Source of the DNA: Adiantum capillus-veneris
Lineage: Eukaryota > Streptophyta > Polypodiopsida > Polypodiales > Pteridaceae
Assembly (NCBI GenBank): GCA_014529385.2
Contig: CM043962.1
Coordinates: 125,100,470-125,164,469, forward strand
DNA: 64,000 nt
Reading direction: 5' to 3'
A program made the translations under genes and the position numbers. Every line of letters begins with the position of its first letter. Position 1 is the first letter of the stretch. Shown here piece after piece: positions 54,541 to 64,000 of the stretch. The notes below the pieces were generated by a model, which saw only the letters and a program-made list of their open reading frames with translations, searched no databases and had not been told where the DNA came from.

Positions 54541-54780
54541 TTTGGAATGCAATGATTACGGGATAAACCCAAGAGAGGCAGGGCCAAGAAATTGGTTATT
54601 TTGAGCAGATGCGAAAGCAATCACTTATACTTGCATCTGAATGGCCGTGGCAATGTACGCAACACTGAAACGGGCAACAAAAACTCACAATGATAATGTT
54701 AGGCGGTGGCTAGTGGCGCCTTTATGAAAGCAGGATATGCGTATCAAATGTGGTGCCCTTTACTATGAAGTTGTGGCCGC
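54541..54780 (+). pseudogene. PPR gene relic in the spacer (copy 3)
   Basis: VWNAMITG, stop, then TQERQGQEIGYFEQMRKQSL in a single frame (54,540-54,630) and DMRIKCGALYYEVV about 120 bp later. This unit keeps the 10 bp missing in copy 2, so the first PPR repeat is nearly full length. Confidence 0.6.
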
Positions 54781-54970
54781 CCAAGGCAAAGGGGCTGCCC
54801 TCCCTTAACATCGTAAGGTGAGGCCGCCCAATGCCCAAGGGCAAGCAAATTTTAAGGCCGCCCATGATGAGGTCCAAAGTCCATTGGCCACCCAATTAAA
54901 GGGCATGGCCATGGACACCCAATAGGGTGAATAGTGTGAAGCTGAATAAAAAACAAAGGGGAGCCATGGC

Positions 54971-55168
54971 GTGAGCAGCAGGAGATGGCGCAGGAAGGAG
55001 AAGATGGGTTCATACCACGCATTGCAAGCTTCGGACAAGCTCACAATAGTAACGAGTTGTGCTCAGCATCTTAGGGTGCTGCCATTCGGCCCCATTCTCG
55101 CTAAAGTTCATGCTGGTCAAGTTCAAACCTGCCACATCATAGCGGCCGTTCCTGTGACACGTGAGTAA
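54971..55168 (+). CDS. Small conserved open frame (copy 4 unit)
   Basis: Same 65-codon frame as at 50,177-50,374 with a few substitutions (for example Phe-Gly for Phe-Val). Open in both units; no family recognised. Confidence 0.25.
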   Translation: MSSRRWRRKEKMGSYHALQASDKLTIVTSCAQHLRVLPFGPILAKVHAGQVQTCHIIAAVPVTRE

Positions 55169-55364
55169 CGACGGCGCTATTGGGGCACGCTAATAATAGG
55201 GCCCTTTTGCATGCAAGTGTTGGCAAGTGAATGAGAGGAGAGGGGAGAGCATAAGGGTTGTGGAGGGGAGCTCGACAAGAAAATGGAATCAAATCTCTCT
55301 CTTCCTCTCTCGTCCTCAGCAAGACAAAGGAAAGCTCTCTCTTCCTCTTCTGTCTCTATCGACC

Positions 55365-56177
55365 ATAGCGACAAAAAGGAAGCAGGGGCATGAAGCATTA
55401 AGGAGGAGAAAGGTTTGGCGAGGAGCTCGGTAAGATAAGGTGAAAAAGAAAAGAAGGGGATCGGGGAGAAGAAGGAACCATAAAGCACTCTTTCTCTCAC
55501 TCTTGTCCTCGGCGAGCAGAGCTTGTCGAGGCAAGCAAGAAAAGCAAGGGCGAGCCTGGTAGAAGCAACCAAGGGAGTAAGCTTAAAGCAAGCAAGTAGG
55601 TCGAGAAGAAGTAGTTTGAAGTTTGAGAGAAGAAGTAGGACGAGCTTGGTTAAACAAGCAAGTTGAGAAGTTGGAGAGGGCATGAAGCATTAAGGAGGAG
55701 CTTGGCAACATAAGGTGAGCAAGAAAAGAAGAGGATCCAGGGACTGGAAGGGAAGAATGAAGTCCGAAGGGCAAAAGGCAAGAAGAGAGTTGGAGCTCGG
55801 CAAGGAAAGCTGACATGGAGCTTGCAAAATCTAATGGAACTTGAAGCAGATAAAGCAACAAGAGATAATTACCACCACCGTCATCGACTAGAGATTGATT
55901 TAATATTCTGTTAAGTCTGGTGTCGTGAACAGCCCGGTTAATCCTGTAAACGAGAGCTAAAACTCCTAGTTAGCAGATGATCTAAGTGACGGTGCTGTTA
56001 ACAGCCCGCCTTGGCTACCGATTAAGTTGTACTTAAAGCTTGACTTGATTAATTGAAGGGTACGATGATTGCCAGATTCAGTTGCATCTGTTGTTATCAT
56101 TCTCTCTCTTTCACACTTCCCACAACCAGAGGCCCGGTGCTTGTCCGGCTCACGTAGCGAACACATATCCCCCGACA
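55365..56177 (+). pseudogene. Unrecognised two-exon gene, copy 4 (exon 1 and start of exon 2)
   Basis: Exon 1 at 55,365-55,429 has ATA instead of ATG and then TKRKQGHEALRRRKVWRG with the same phase-2 donor GTAAGA. The acceptor is also lost: CCCACAA instead of CCCACAG near 56,124. The copy is cut at 56,177, about 50 bp into exon 2, where TAGATAGA repeats begin. Confidence 0.6.
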
Positions 56178-57160
56178 CTGGGGACCTCGATAGATAGATG
56201 TACTAGAGAGAGTGTAGAGATTTACCTCTAGTTAGCATTGTATCTATGTTTAGAGCGTAGAGAGAGAGTAGATAGAGATGTTAGGTAGATAGTAGATAGA
56301 TAAGATTAGGATTTAGGAAGAGATTAGGGTGTAGAGAGAGGTGTGGATGGAGTATGTAGAGATTAGGGTGTACAGAGAGTGTGGATAGAGTATATAAAGA
56401 GGGGGTAGAGCTTATTTAGATTTAGTAGAGAGAGAGGATATGGAGAGATTATAGATAGAGATTCAGTAGAGGGTAGACGAAGAAGGTTAGGATTTAAGAA
56501 GAGATTAGGGTTTAGAGAGAGGTGTGGATAGAGTAGATAGAGAGGGTGTAGAGAGGGAGGATACATAGAGAGTAAACATAGAGAGAGTGTAGACAGGGGG
56601 ATTAGATGTAGAGAGAGAAATTAGGATATAGATAAAGGGAGTAGAGATAGAGATTAGATAGAGAGAGATGTGGATAGAGGTTAGTGTGTAGAAGAAGAGT
56701 AGAGAGAGGTTAGGATGTAGATAGGACTAGAGATGGCACATAGATAGAGGGGGGGAGGATACATAGAGTGTAGAGATAAATAGAGGGAGTAGAGAGAGTG
56801 TAGAGATTTATCTCTCCATATTTAGAGCGTAGAGAGAGGATAGAGATAGAGATTAGATAGAGAGTATACATAAAAGGTTAGGATTTAGGAATTTATTAGG
56901 TTGTAGAGAGAGGTGTGGATAGAGTAGATAGAGATGGTGTAGACATTAGGTAGAGAGGTAGGAGACATAGATAGAGAGATTAGGTGTAGATACAACCTCT
57001 CTATCTACCTCTCTCTATGTACTCTCTATATACCTCCTCTCTCTACACCCTCTCTATCTAGGTGTGTAGATTAGGTAGAGACTAGTGTAGAAAGAGAGGT
57101 AGATATATGGATAATAATATTCCATCTATCTATATCTCTCTCTCTCTCTCTCTACACCCT
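56178..57160. repeat. TAGAGA/GATAGA low-complexity minisatellite
   Basis: Irregular repeats built from TAGAGAGAG, GGTGTGGATAGAGTAGATAG and TTAGGATTTAGGAAGAGATT. The longer motif set recurs near 56,300, 56,490 and 56,880. Near 56,995-57,060 the purine strand switches (CTCTCTATCTACCTCTCTC), giving an inverted arrangement. Confidence 0.85.
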
Positions 57161-57505
57161 CTTCCTCTCTCTCAACAACCTCACAGCCCTAGACTTTTCT
57201 TTCTTGCGTCGTCCTCAGTCTGCCCCTGGGCAAGGGGCTACCTTGTTGGAGCGTTAACACAGCCTTGCCCTCCCAGAACCAAAACCACCTTGCCCACACA
57301 TATAATCATTCCCACAATTTTGGCTTTGTTTGAGCTACCCACAACCACGACTTTGTTTGAATAGCCCGACCTCGACTTTGCCTGAGCTGCCCTCAACTCT
57401 CAGACTTGCCTTGAGCACCGACTTTGACTCTATTCAAGCTTCTTGTGACTCTCTAGTAGTGATGCTTTGAGTCTCTTCATAGGAAGCGTGTAGGTTGTGC
57501 CTATC
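57161..57505. other. Non-coding pyrimidine-rich stretch
   Basis: Repeated phrases such as CGACTTTG-TTGA and CCACAACCACGACTTTG; no recognised gene. Confidence 0.4.
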
Positions 57506-58260
57506 ATGGCCACTCAAGCCTCATCTCAAGGGATAGAGCTGAAGCATAGAATCGCCGCCATCGAGGCTTGTCGACTCACCAGAGTGGAGAACCGCAAAAA
57601 GGAATAGATGGAACATATGGAAATCAAGTTCAATAACACAAAGGTGGAAGTAGAGACAACCCTCACAAAGGATTTCAAAACTCAAGTATAGGATATCATC
57701 TCTCATAACTTGAAGCCTTTGTAGTGTCTACACTACTACGTGAAGAACAATGCCAAGAGGATATGGCCCTTAGTGTTCACATTGGTGGGCTTTGAAGCAA
57801 CTGAAAAGGGAAGAGGAACCTCAAGCTCAATAACACAAACGTGGAAGAAGATACCACCTCACAAAGGAGGTCAAAACCCAAGTGCAAGATATCATATTTG
57901 GTAAGGTTGAAGATTGTGTACTGCCCATGCTACATGAACAACAATGCCAAGAGGATATTGCCTTCAATGTTCTATGATTCCTTTGCTCACATCCAAACAA
58001 TAGCCCACATGGTACAATGGGGTCAACCACAATCACCTCTCTTACACACAAACATCGCACTAGCCATGCAATCCTCACTTTCAAGACCAAGGTGGATCAA
58101 ATCAAACTCCTTGAGCAATTGAGGCTTCTCAAGCTAAGGATACCAAATTCTGATTTGCAAACTATCTAACACCCACCCAACTCAAACAGAAGGAAGAACT
58201 CCAAAAGATGTGAGAAGCGCACACAATAGGAAAATGGTCAATTTATTGAGAAGGGTAAAT
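57506..58260 (+). pseudogene. Unrecognised coding relic with internal duplication
   Basis: ATG at 57,506 opens MATQASSQGIELKHRIAAIE, charged and helical, broken by TAG at 57,605 and 57,689 (Gln or Glu expected) and later frameshifts. The segment from AATAACACAAAGGTGGAAG (about 57,633) recurs from AATAACACAAACGTGGAAG (about 57,830), a diverged tandem duplication of roughly 200 bp. Later residues KVDQIKLLEQLRLLK look helical. It could be a gag-like piece; no firm family. Confidence 0.3.
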
Positions 58261-59134
58261 CCATTATCCAAGAGTTTTGGACTCCCAGACTGACTCCCCT
58301 CTCACCAACCCCTTCTTAGGTTCTGTTCATTTCATTTTATCTTCCCTTTATCACAGCACACTAGACCCTTACTCCTTAATTGAGATGTATCCAGCAACCC
58401 CTTCATTTGAAAGGAACTTTGTAGTGTTTTGTTTTTGTTCCCATAATTTGTATCTCACCTTTGTGGATGATAATTCAATCTATTTGTCTATCTATATCTA
58501 CCTATCATAGATGTCATAATGATCAACATGTATAATCATTGATAATGTTAAATGGAAACTAGCACGCACACAGAAAATATCCCAGCAAGGTAGAGAAGTA
58601 GGTCCCATATGCAATCCACCAAAGGGGAGAGCCAAAAAGATTTTATATGCAACAACAAATAGAGAGGACCTTCAATTCTACAAAGAGGTCAAAGCATATA
58701 AGTGAAAAAGGCTTGGAGTCTTTTTTGGAGCTCAAGAGTAGGTGCAAGTATCCTTTCAATCAAAGTGCTATTTTCCTTAGGGATCTTGGAGGCAAGGAGC
58801 AGCCACATGCATTCAAACTTGTCACAGACCAAACATGGTGAAATACATGCATGTATTGAGGAGAAAATGAGCTTGTATAAGGAAATTGGCACAAACATCA
58901 CAATGGAAATGACAATGCTAGATAGTGTCAAACCTATTGACATAAATACAGCTCCCTTGTGAGAGAAGAGTACTTGGAAGAGGCTACCAATATTTTGATG
59001 ATGTGAACTATGTGCTTGAAGAAGACAGTCATAGACCACATGACTTTATGCATGTCAATAATAAACATGCTCATCTTGGCCATCCAAATTGCATGGACGA
59101 GATGAGCATCTTTATTTTTGAGAATCCATATGAC
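58261..59134. other. Degenerate stretch, no named gene
   Basis: Short open pieces such as FLRDLGGKEQPHAFKLVTDQ (58,770-58,830) have protein-like composition on the plus strand, but stops are frequent and no domain is recognised. An ATCT/TATC run lies near 58,480-58,505. Confidence 0.3.
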
Positions 59135-59242
59135 GGTAATTTACACGGTAATATGCACAATAATATACAAGGTAATATGTGCGGTAATATATGAGGTAAT
59201 ATGCACAAAAATATCCATGGTAATATTTGCGGTAATAATCAT
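59135..59242 (+). repeat. 12-bp minisatellite, nine units
   Basis: Nine consecutive units of GGTAATATGCAC-type sequence exactly in phase, translating as Gly-Asn-Met/Ile-His/Cys (GNLHGNMHNNIQ and on), with one unit ending in TGA. Complementary ATTACCG motifs follow at about 59,258-59,275. Confidence 0.9.
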
Positions 59243-59502
59243 GACTACATTACCGCACCTATTACCGTGTATATTGTTGTTAAATCACTACCACGTCCTT
59301 TGCCGCTGCTATTTCCACACACACAATATTTTCTCTTTCTATTTTCCTTTGTTAATATCCGACAATGCTAGCGGTTCAGGGATTTTCCTCTTATAGTGTA
59401 CCTTTCCAAAGAAATACTTAAGAAATAACGGAAGGAATACCGGCTTTTGGGATGAGTGCATGATCTAGAGATAGGACTCCACCCTTTTGTGTCGATTCTC
59501 CT

Positions 59503-59503
59503 C

Positions 59504-59552
<49 letters not shown>
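59503..59552. repeat. Compound (CT)n(TA)n microsatellite
   Basis: CT run to about 59,527 followed by TA to 59,552. Confidence 0.9.
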
Positions 59553-59892
59553 GATATATTCAGGTTCAGTTCATCAATTTGCAGTTTCTATTGATGTTTG
59601 GATTGGAGTGTCCAAGTCTATTATAAGGGTATTAGAGCTCATAAGATTCTTCGTTACGGAGGAATTCTTTTTGTAGCACACATCGATTCTCACAGAATTT
59701 GTCAAAGATGACACCCCTCCGATTGTTAGTTTAGGAGGAGATGAAAAGTCAAATCCAATGGGGGAATAGATACATAAAGTTCACAAGGCCAAGCTCTATT
59801 ACATGTACATTCATCAAAATGCGCATTCGTTGTCATAATAATCAATATCTAATTCTCCTAAATGATTTTCTCATATTAAACTGATCATTTAA
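59553..59892. other. Non-coding stretch
   Basis: AT-rich, no gene or clear repeat seen. Confidence 0.4.
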
Positions 59893-61423
59893 TGTGGGGA
59901 AGTGCCAGGGGAGAAAAAGCTAGAATATTGGTTAAGCTAGCAGACCGGCCTCAGTAGGGATCCAAAGGAGGGGAAAATAGGGATCCAAAGGGGGGGCCAT
60001 CTGCAAAAGATCCATGTGCAACAATGGGCTAAAAAGACCCTAAGGTTCAGCCCATTAAGACTTCCAAAATGCTAAGGTTTCAAAATTCAAAGGGTGTGTC
60101 CAAAGGTCAACCCTAGGGGAAATTGGATGCTTTGTGTGTACCAAAAAAAGTCTTTGCAATCCCTACATGGGATCGAGGGGGCAAGCCCTTCTTCTAGGGG
60201 ATGAGAGAGAAAGTCGCACACACACACACAGGCTCCCTTTACACAAAGGGAATTAGGGACAGATGTCAGCTCCCTAGCCCAGATGCCCAAAACGTGTGCC
60301 CAATTCCTATTGGATGGCCTTGGAGGTGGATCAATGAAATTTAAGCTAGAGTAAATCTAGTTTAATTAATTTAAAAAACACTTAATAAAAGAACCAATGA
60401 GAATTAAGTCTCCTAGATGACTATTGGGCAGTCTCCCAAGGGGTCCAATGAGCCTTCAGGAGCCCAATGGCTTGCCTGATTCCTATTGTCCACGAGGCAA
60501 AGGCGTCCAATGAGAGTTTAATTGAATTATTAAGTAACCTAAAGCTCTCACAAAAGGGGAAAGGGGGACACATGTCAAAAGGCTATCACTTATGCTGCTT
60601 AATGGTGATAGGCTAGCCCTGGGGAGGTCCAATGGGATGAGAGCAAGAGCATTTAGCAAGAGGGCTCGGCCAAGAGAGAAGGGGGGCTGGTTTTTGTAGG
60701 GCATTATCACACACACACTCACACAATCTCATGTGTGAAGAAAGAGAAGACTATCTCTTCCCAAGCTTTAATGGAGAGCTCATCACCTACTCCAAGCTTG
60801 TGAGATAGAAGCCTACATCAACACACTCTTGGCATGTGGATGCAAATCCAACCAAGAGCCAAGATTCAATGCATGCTCATCTCCTCTACCAAGCTAATTA
60901 CTAAGCTAATCTATGCTAATATGAGTGATTATGTGAGGAGATGTACATCTTTCTCGTAAGATACTCCTTCTTCCTCTCAATCTACTCTCATACCCTGCTA
61001 GCTCTCACCATCTTCGAAGGTGTGTGAGGTCTTGGGTCTGAGAACGGGGATAATTCAAGTTGTGTTTGCTAAGTGTTTGCTTAGTGCATGAATCTTTCAT
61101 CTTCATTTCACTAGCTAGTCTTGAAGGAACACAAAGAATTGTATTGTACAATGTCTCTCTTGATGGGAGAAACCATAATACAAAGCCTTTTGGAGGGGGA
61201 ACTGGCTCCATGCAAATCCGGTCCTCAACTGTTGTCATTAGATTAATTTCTTTCTTTTTTCAAAGTATTGTCGATGCTATCAAACTAGGTGTTATGCTTT
61301 TCTTGTTGCTCTCTCCACCCAAGCACTCTAGTAATTCTCATTAGGAATCTATTCTAATGAAATGCCCACTATGTTCATGCTCATTTCCGCTACACACAAG
61401 TTATTAGGCCATTAAATGTTACA
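59893..61423 (+). repeat. Probable 5' LTR of gypsy element D
   Basis: The right boundary is firm: ATGTTACA at 61,416-61,423 is followed by the primer site. The left boundary is a guess at TGTGGGGAAG (59,893), because no second LTR is in the window. The region holds at least seven CCAAT/ATTGG pentamers between 60,309 and 60,633 and CA/TG tracts, and no coding frame of note. Confidence 0.5.
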
Positions 61424-61424
61424 T

Positions 61425-61436
61425 TGGTATCAGAGC
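61425..61436 (+). promoter_or_regulatory. tRNA-Met primer-binding site of element D
   Basis: TGGTATCAGAGC is the exact complement of the initiator tRNA-Met 3' end used by many plant LTR retrotransposons to prime first-strand synthesis. It lies one base after the LTR end. Confidence 0.95.
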
Positions 61437-61840
61437 ACAAGGTTTCTCTTTTCTTGCTCAAGAAGGGAGGTCCTCAAGCTAGCTATAAATGGTTGGTATT
61501 ATGAATTGCCTGTGAGTAAGTAGAATAGGGATTTTTCAGCCTTGCAGTGCGCCTGTCTTCGTGCAGTTAACGGGGCATCACCATCGAAAGCTATGGTCTT
61601 AATAGTGGAGTCCTACGGGGCTTGCCTACAGCTTAACCACTATTGAGCTATTAGAAGCTTGATAGGAGCCGGTGTTGTTTTGGTGTCGAAAGACCCTCTC
61701 TTCTATTCCTTGCAATTAATGGTATTCGAGCCGCGGGTACAGTAGCTTGAGTGCTTTTTCTAAAGGGGTAAATAGGAGTAGCAACTAGGGCTTGAAGTGC
61801 CAAAGTACACCTAAAAAGTTTACACCTAAAAGTTGTTAGA

Positions 61841-64000
61841 ATGGTTGACAATAGTAAAGAGAGTGAAATTAATGTTGATAACTTTGATTTTGCTCATGAG
61901 CAAGCTACTAATGATGCTTCAATGCTTGTTAACTATCTTGTTTCTAGGCTTCAACAAGCCATGGGCAATCCATCTCTCCAAAGCGAAGTGCAACGGCAGC
62001 TCCGTGCTCACGGGATTCTCCAAGCTCATCACCATGACGAGAGAACACCTAGGAAGCCTCCTTGTGAGACTATCAAAAGAGGTCTCTCTCCGATTCAGGA
62101 AGAAGAAGAGAATCCGTACGAAGGGCTCAAGAATTTACTTCTTGATGGTGCATCTCCTTCCCAAAGGAGAACTCAAGAGCCTCCACCAAAGGAACGAGAA
62201 AGAAGCGAGTCTCCCGCCACCTCGGCGGAGATGGCTCCACGAAGATGGCGGGCTAAACGTTCTCCATCACCACCAAAGCGGAGAAGACCATCATACTCTT
62301 CTCCATGCCATAACTCAAAGAGGGATGATAAAAATCAAGAGAAGAAAAAGGCGAGAAAGACGACACGGGTGAAAGCATGTTAACCTGTCGCGCGTTTTGT
62401 GCTAGTTAGTAGTTTCAAGTTAGCACATCTTCAAAAAGTTGGGCGTCCGGTAAATTTTTTACAAATAATATCAAAATTTATCGGAGGTTGTACGTTTGGA
62501 TTCCTTGTTTCAAGTGCTTTCTATTGATATATCATATGTCATAGATCTTGGAGATGTAGCCCAAGTTATTGTACTAGTTAGCATATGTCAAAATTGTGCT
62601 AGTTAGCATTGTCCGGGACATGAAAAAGCATGACAAGTTAACATGCTTTCACCCACACCCTCTTCTCCACCTTCTTCATCCTCTTCCTCTTATGAAAGTG
62701 ATGGTGAAGACAACGAAGATCAAGACAAGAAAAAGGCGAGAAAGAGGTCACCCTCTTCTCCACCTTCTTCAAATAAGTCTTCACCTTTTGAAGAAAGTGA
62801 TGGTGCAACATTTGAACCATCAAAAAGAAGAGGCCATAGAAAATCCTATGCCGCATGGAAGAGGTCATCCAAGTTGAAGAAATTCAAAGAGGGAGGGAAG
62901 AGCATCTCTTTCCTTACCTATGATGGTACCTTTGGTGCTACGAACAAAGTCTTGGCCTTTATCCAGCAATTTGATGCGGCGTTTGGAGACGAGGGCTTCA
63001 TGGAGTCCTCTAAGCTATGCCATGTAGCTATGCACTTTCAAAAGTCTGCCAGACAATGGTGGTGTAGCCTACAAGCCAACGGCGAAGCTCCACGAACACG
63101 GAAAGCTTTAAGAGCTTCCATTATGAAGCAATTTTTGGCCACCGATGCAAAAGACAAAGTACTCACGGAATGGCGAAGCTTAAAGCTCTCTCCCAATGAA
63201 TCCATCCACAAATATGTAGACAAGTTTTGGGACCTGCAACTCAAAGACACTGTCTTCAAAAAGTTGGATTTTGGAGAGAAAAAGCAACAATTTTGTGCGG
63301 GCTTAACCGAAGAAATGGCAGAGTATGTCAACTCCCAAAGGCCGCGTACCATATCGGCGGTAATAAACCATACTATGGTGGCCTCTCGAATCAATTTCCA
63401 AACGGGGGCTAAAAGAAATAATAAGCCCCCGAAAAACAAGGGTTCCAATGAGCCTAAGGGGAAGGACAATGTCCAAAAGTCTCCTAAGGGCAACTCCAAC
63501 AAAGCTAAAGAGAAGGGAGTTTACAAAGGTAAGAATAAACTCTCTCTTGAAGAGCTTGAGCGTTATCGTAAGGATAAGCGGTGTTTCAAGTGCGGCGAAC
63601 AAGGGCATGCGTACCGCGCTTGTCACCAAAAGAACAACCGCCAAGATCCTCCTAGAGCTTCCTTGGTTGAAATCCAAGAGGAGGAGACTCACCAAACTCA
63701 CCACAAAGGATCTTCTCTATGCCATGCTTGGGGAAAGGTAAGAGAACATGATGCTTTTATTCTCTTTGACCCTGGTTCTACTCACTATTTTATATCTATG
63801 GAGTTAGCCACTAAGCTAGGCATACAATCCTACGAGATGGGACAAGAAGCTTCAGTCACTCGCTTAATTCGGAAATTGAGGCTTCATGTCCAAGGCTATG
63901 TAGACAAAGAGGACTTCTTTATCTCTCCTCTCAAGCATGAGGATGTAATCCTAAGGGAACCATGGTTTGACCGCCTAGCTGCCGATGTTAAATTTCCTGA
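61841..64000 (+). CDS. gag-pol of element D, split by an insertion
   Basis: ATG at 61,841 (MVDNSKESEINVDNFDFAHE). The first 175 codons are helical, then Ser/Pro/Arg-rich. The insertion at 62,367-62,654 brings a stop at 62,381. After it, in the frame obtained by removing the element and one ACAC, the protein continues SSPPSS, then the capsid part (FLTYDGTFGATNKVLAFIQQ, SARQWWCSLQANGE, FCAGLTEEMAEYVNSQRP), the zinc knuckle CFKCGEQGHAYRAC (63,588-63,629) and the protease active site ILFDPGSTHYFIS (63,756-63,795, D-P-G for D-S-G). It remains open to 64,000. Gag packages RNA in cytoplasmic particles; the fused pol follows off the window. Confidence 0.85.
62367..62654. mobile_element. MITE-like inverted-repeat element, 288 bp
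   Basis: Ends GGGTGAAAGCATGTTAAC and its complement (18 bp), flanked by ACAC at 62,363-62,366 and 62,655-62,658. Removing the element and one ACAC keeps the gag frame. Inside, TGCTAGTTAGCA-like motifs occur near 62,400, 62,573 and 62,599, and 62,440-62,560 resembles one arm of the fold-back element at 25.3-25.8 kb. No coding capacity. Confidence 0.8.

Larger units (their letters stand above)
40853..56177 (+). repeat. Tandem array of about 4.8-kb units with an unrecognised two-exon gene
   Basis: The same sequence recurs from 46,210, 51,069 and 55,806 (anchor AAAGCTGACTTGAAGCTTGC or close variant), giving periods of 4,859 and 4,737 bp. An incomplete first copy begins at about 40,853, and a fourth ends at 56,177. 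Each full unit carries exon 2, 3' flank, PPR relics, a GGCCGCCC-rich spacer, a small open frame, exon 1 and the intron of the next copy. Copy 1 is joined to gypsy B on the left; copy 4 runs into TAGAGA repeats on the right; between copies 1 and 2 the spacer is replaced by a chromovirus piece. Confidence 0.9.
61424..64000 (+). mobile_element. Ty3/gypsy element D (5' part, runs off the window)
   Basis: Primer site, short leader, gag with zinc knuckle and the start of protease. Apart from a 288-bp inserted element, the gag-pol frame is open from 61,841 to the window end, so it is the youngest-looking retroelement here. Polymerase and 3' LTR lie outside. Confidence 0.9.

Noticed and set aside
63038-63704. 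Two minus-strand frames opposite element D gag
   Set aside because: Shadows of the open gag frame on the plus strand.

Overview
The window looks like nuclear DNA of a land plant with a large, repeat-rich genome. The evidence is CACTA (En/Spm) transposase genes, Ty1/copia and several Ty3/gypsy lineages, relics of a pentatricopeptide-repeat (PPR) gene and a HIPP-type metal-binding gene, GT-AG introns, and very long CT/GA and CA microsatellites. I cannot name the species. I see no intact housekeeping gene, no rRNA or tRNA gene and no CRISPR array. Nearly everything is nested, decayed mobile DNA.

Layout. 1-4.5 kb: plus-strand Ty3/gypsy remnant A, which carries a second RNase H domain. 4.5-7.0 kb: a block of very long (CT)n, poly-C and CA tracts. 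7.0-13.2 kb: non-coding DNA with a short minus-strand open frame, a plus-strand unrecognised pseudogene (9.46-10.13 kb) and a convergent minus-strand multi-exon relic (10.3-12.6 kb). 13.2-23.5 kb: minus-strand Ty3/gypsy element C, with an extra protease-like domain after integrase and a 1.34-kb inverted-repeat DNA element inside gag. 23.5-35 kb: minus-strand Ty1/copia element, cut by a fold-back element (25.3-25.8 kb) and by a 7.94-kb CACTA element (26,053-33,994) with perfect ends and a TAT target duplication. The CACTA carries a captured HIPP-like fragment, a TNP2-type transposase pseudogene and a nearly intact three-exon second gene.

35-40.85 kb: plus-strand Ty3/gypsy element B, same type as A, broken off at 40.85 kb. 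40.85-56.18 kb: a tandem array of about 4.8-kb units, each carrying an unrecognised two-exon gene. The predicted product is about 690 residues, acidic in the middle, with one membrane segment and a Cys-rich tail. There are three exon-2 copies and a fourth truncated one. Between copies 1 and 2 lies a 5'-deleted chromovirus with its 3' LTR. The spacer of the unit holds PPR relics. 56.18-57.16 kb: TAGAGA-type low-complexity DNA. 57.2-59.4 kb: degenerate open stretches and a 12-bp x 9 minisatellite. 59.9-64 kb: the 5' part of a young-looking Ty3/gypsy element D (LTR end, tRNA-Met primer site, gag, zinc knuckle, start of protease), whose gag is split by a 288-bp inverted-repeat element and otherwise stays open to the window end.

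Nested order can be read directly: removing each inserted element with one copy of its target duplication puts the host element's frame back in register at three sites (gag of C, pol of the copia element, gag of D). The least familiar item is the tandem two-exon gene family. All copies carry lesions, and some lesions are shared, so the array grew at least partly after the gene had died.
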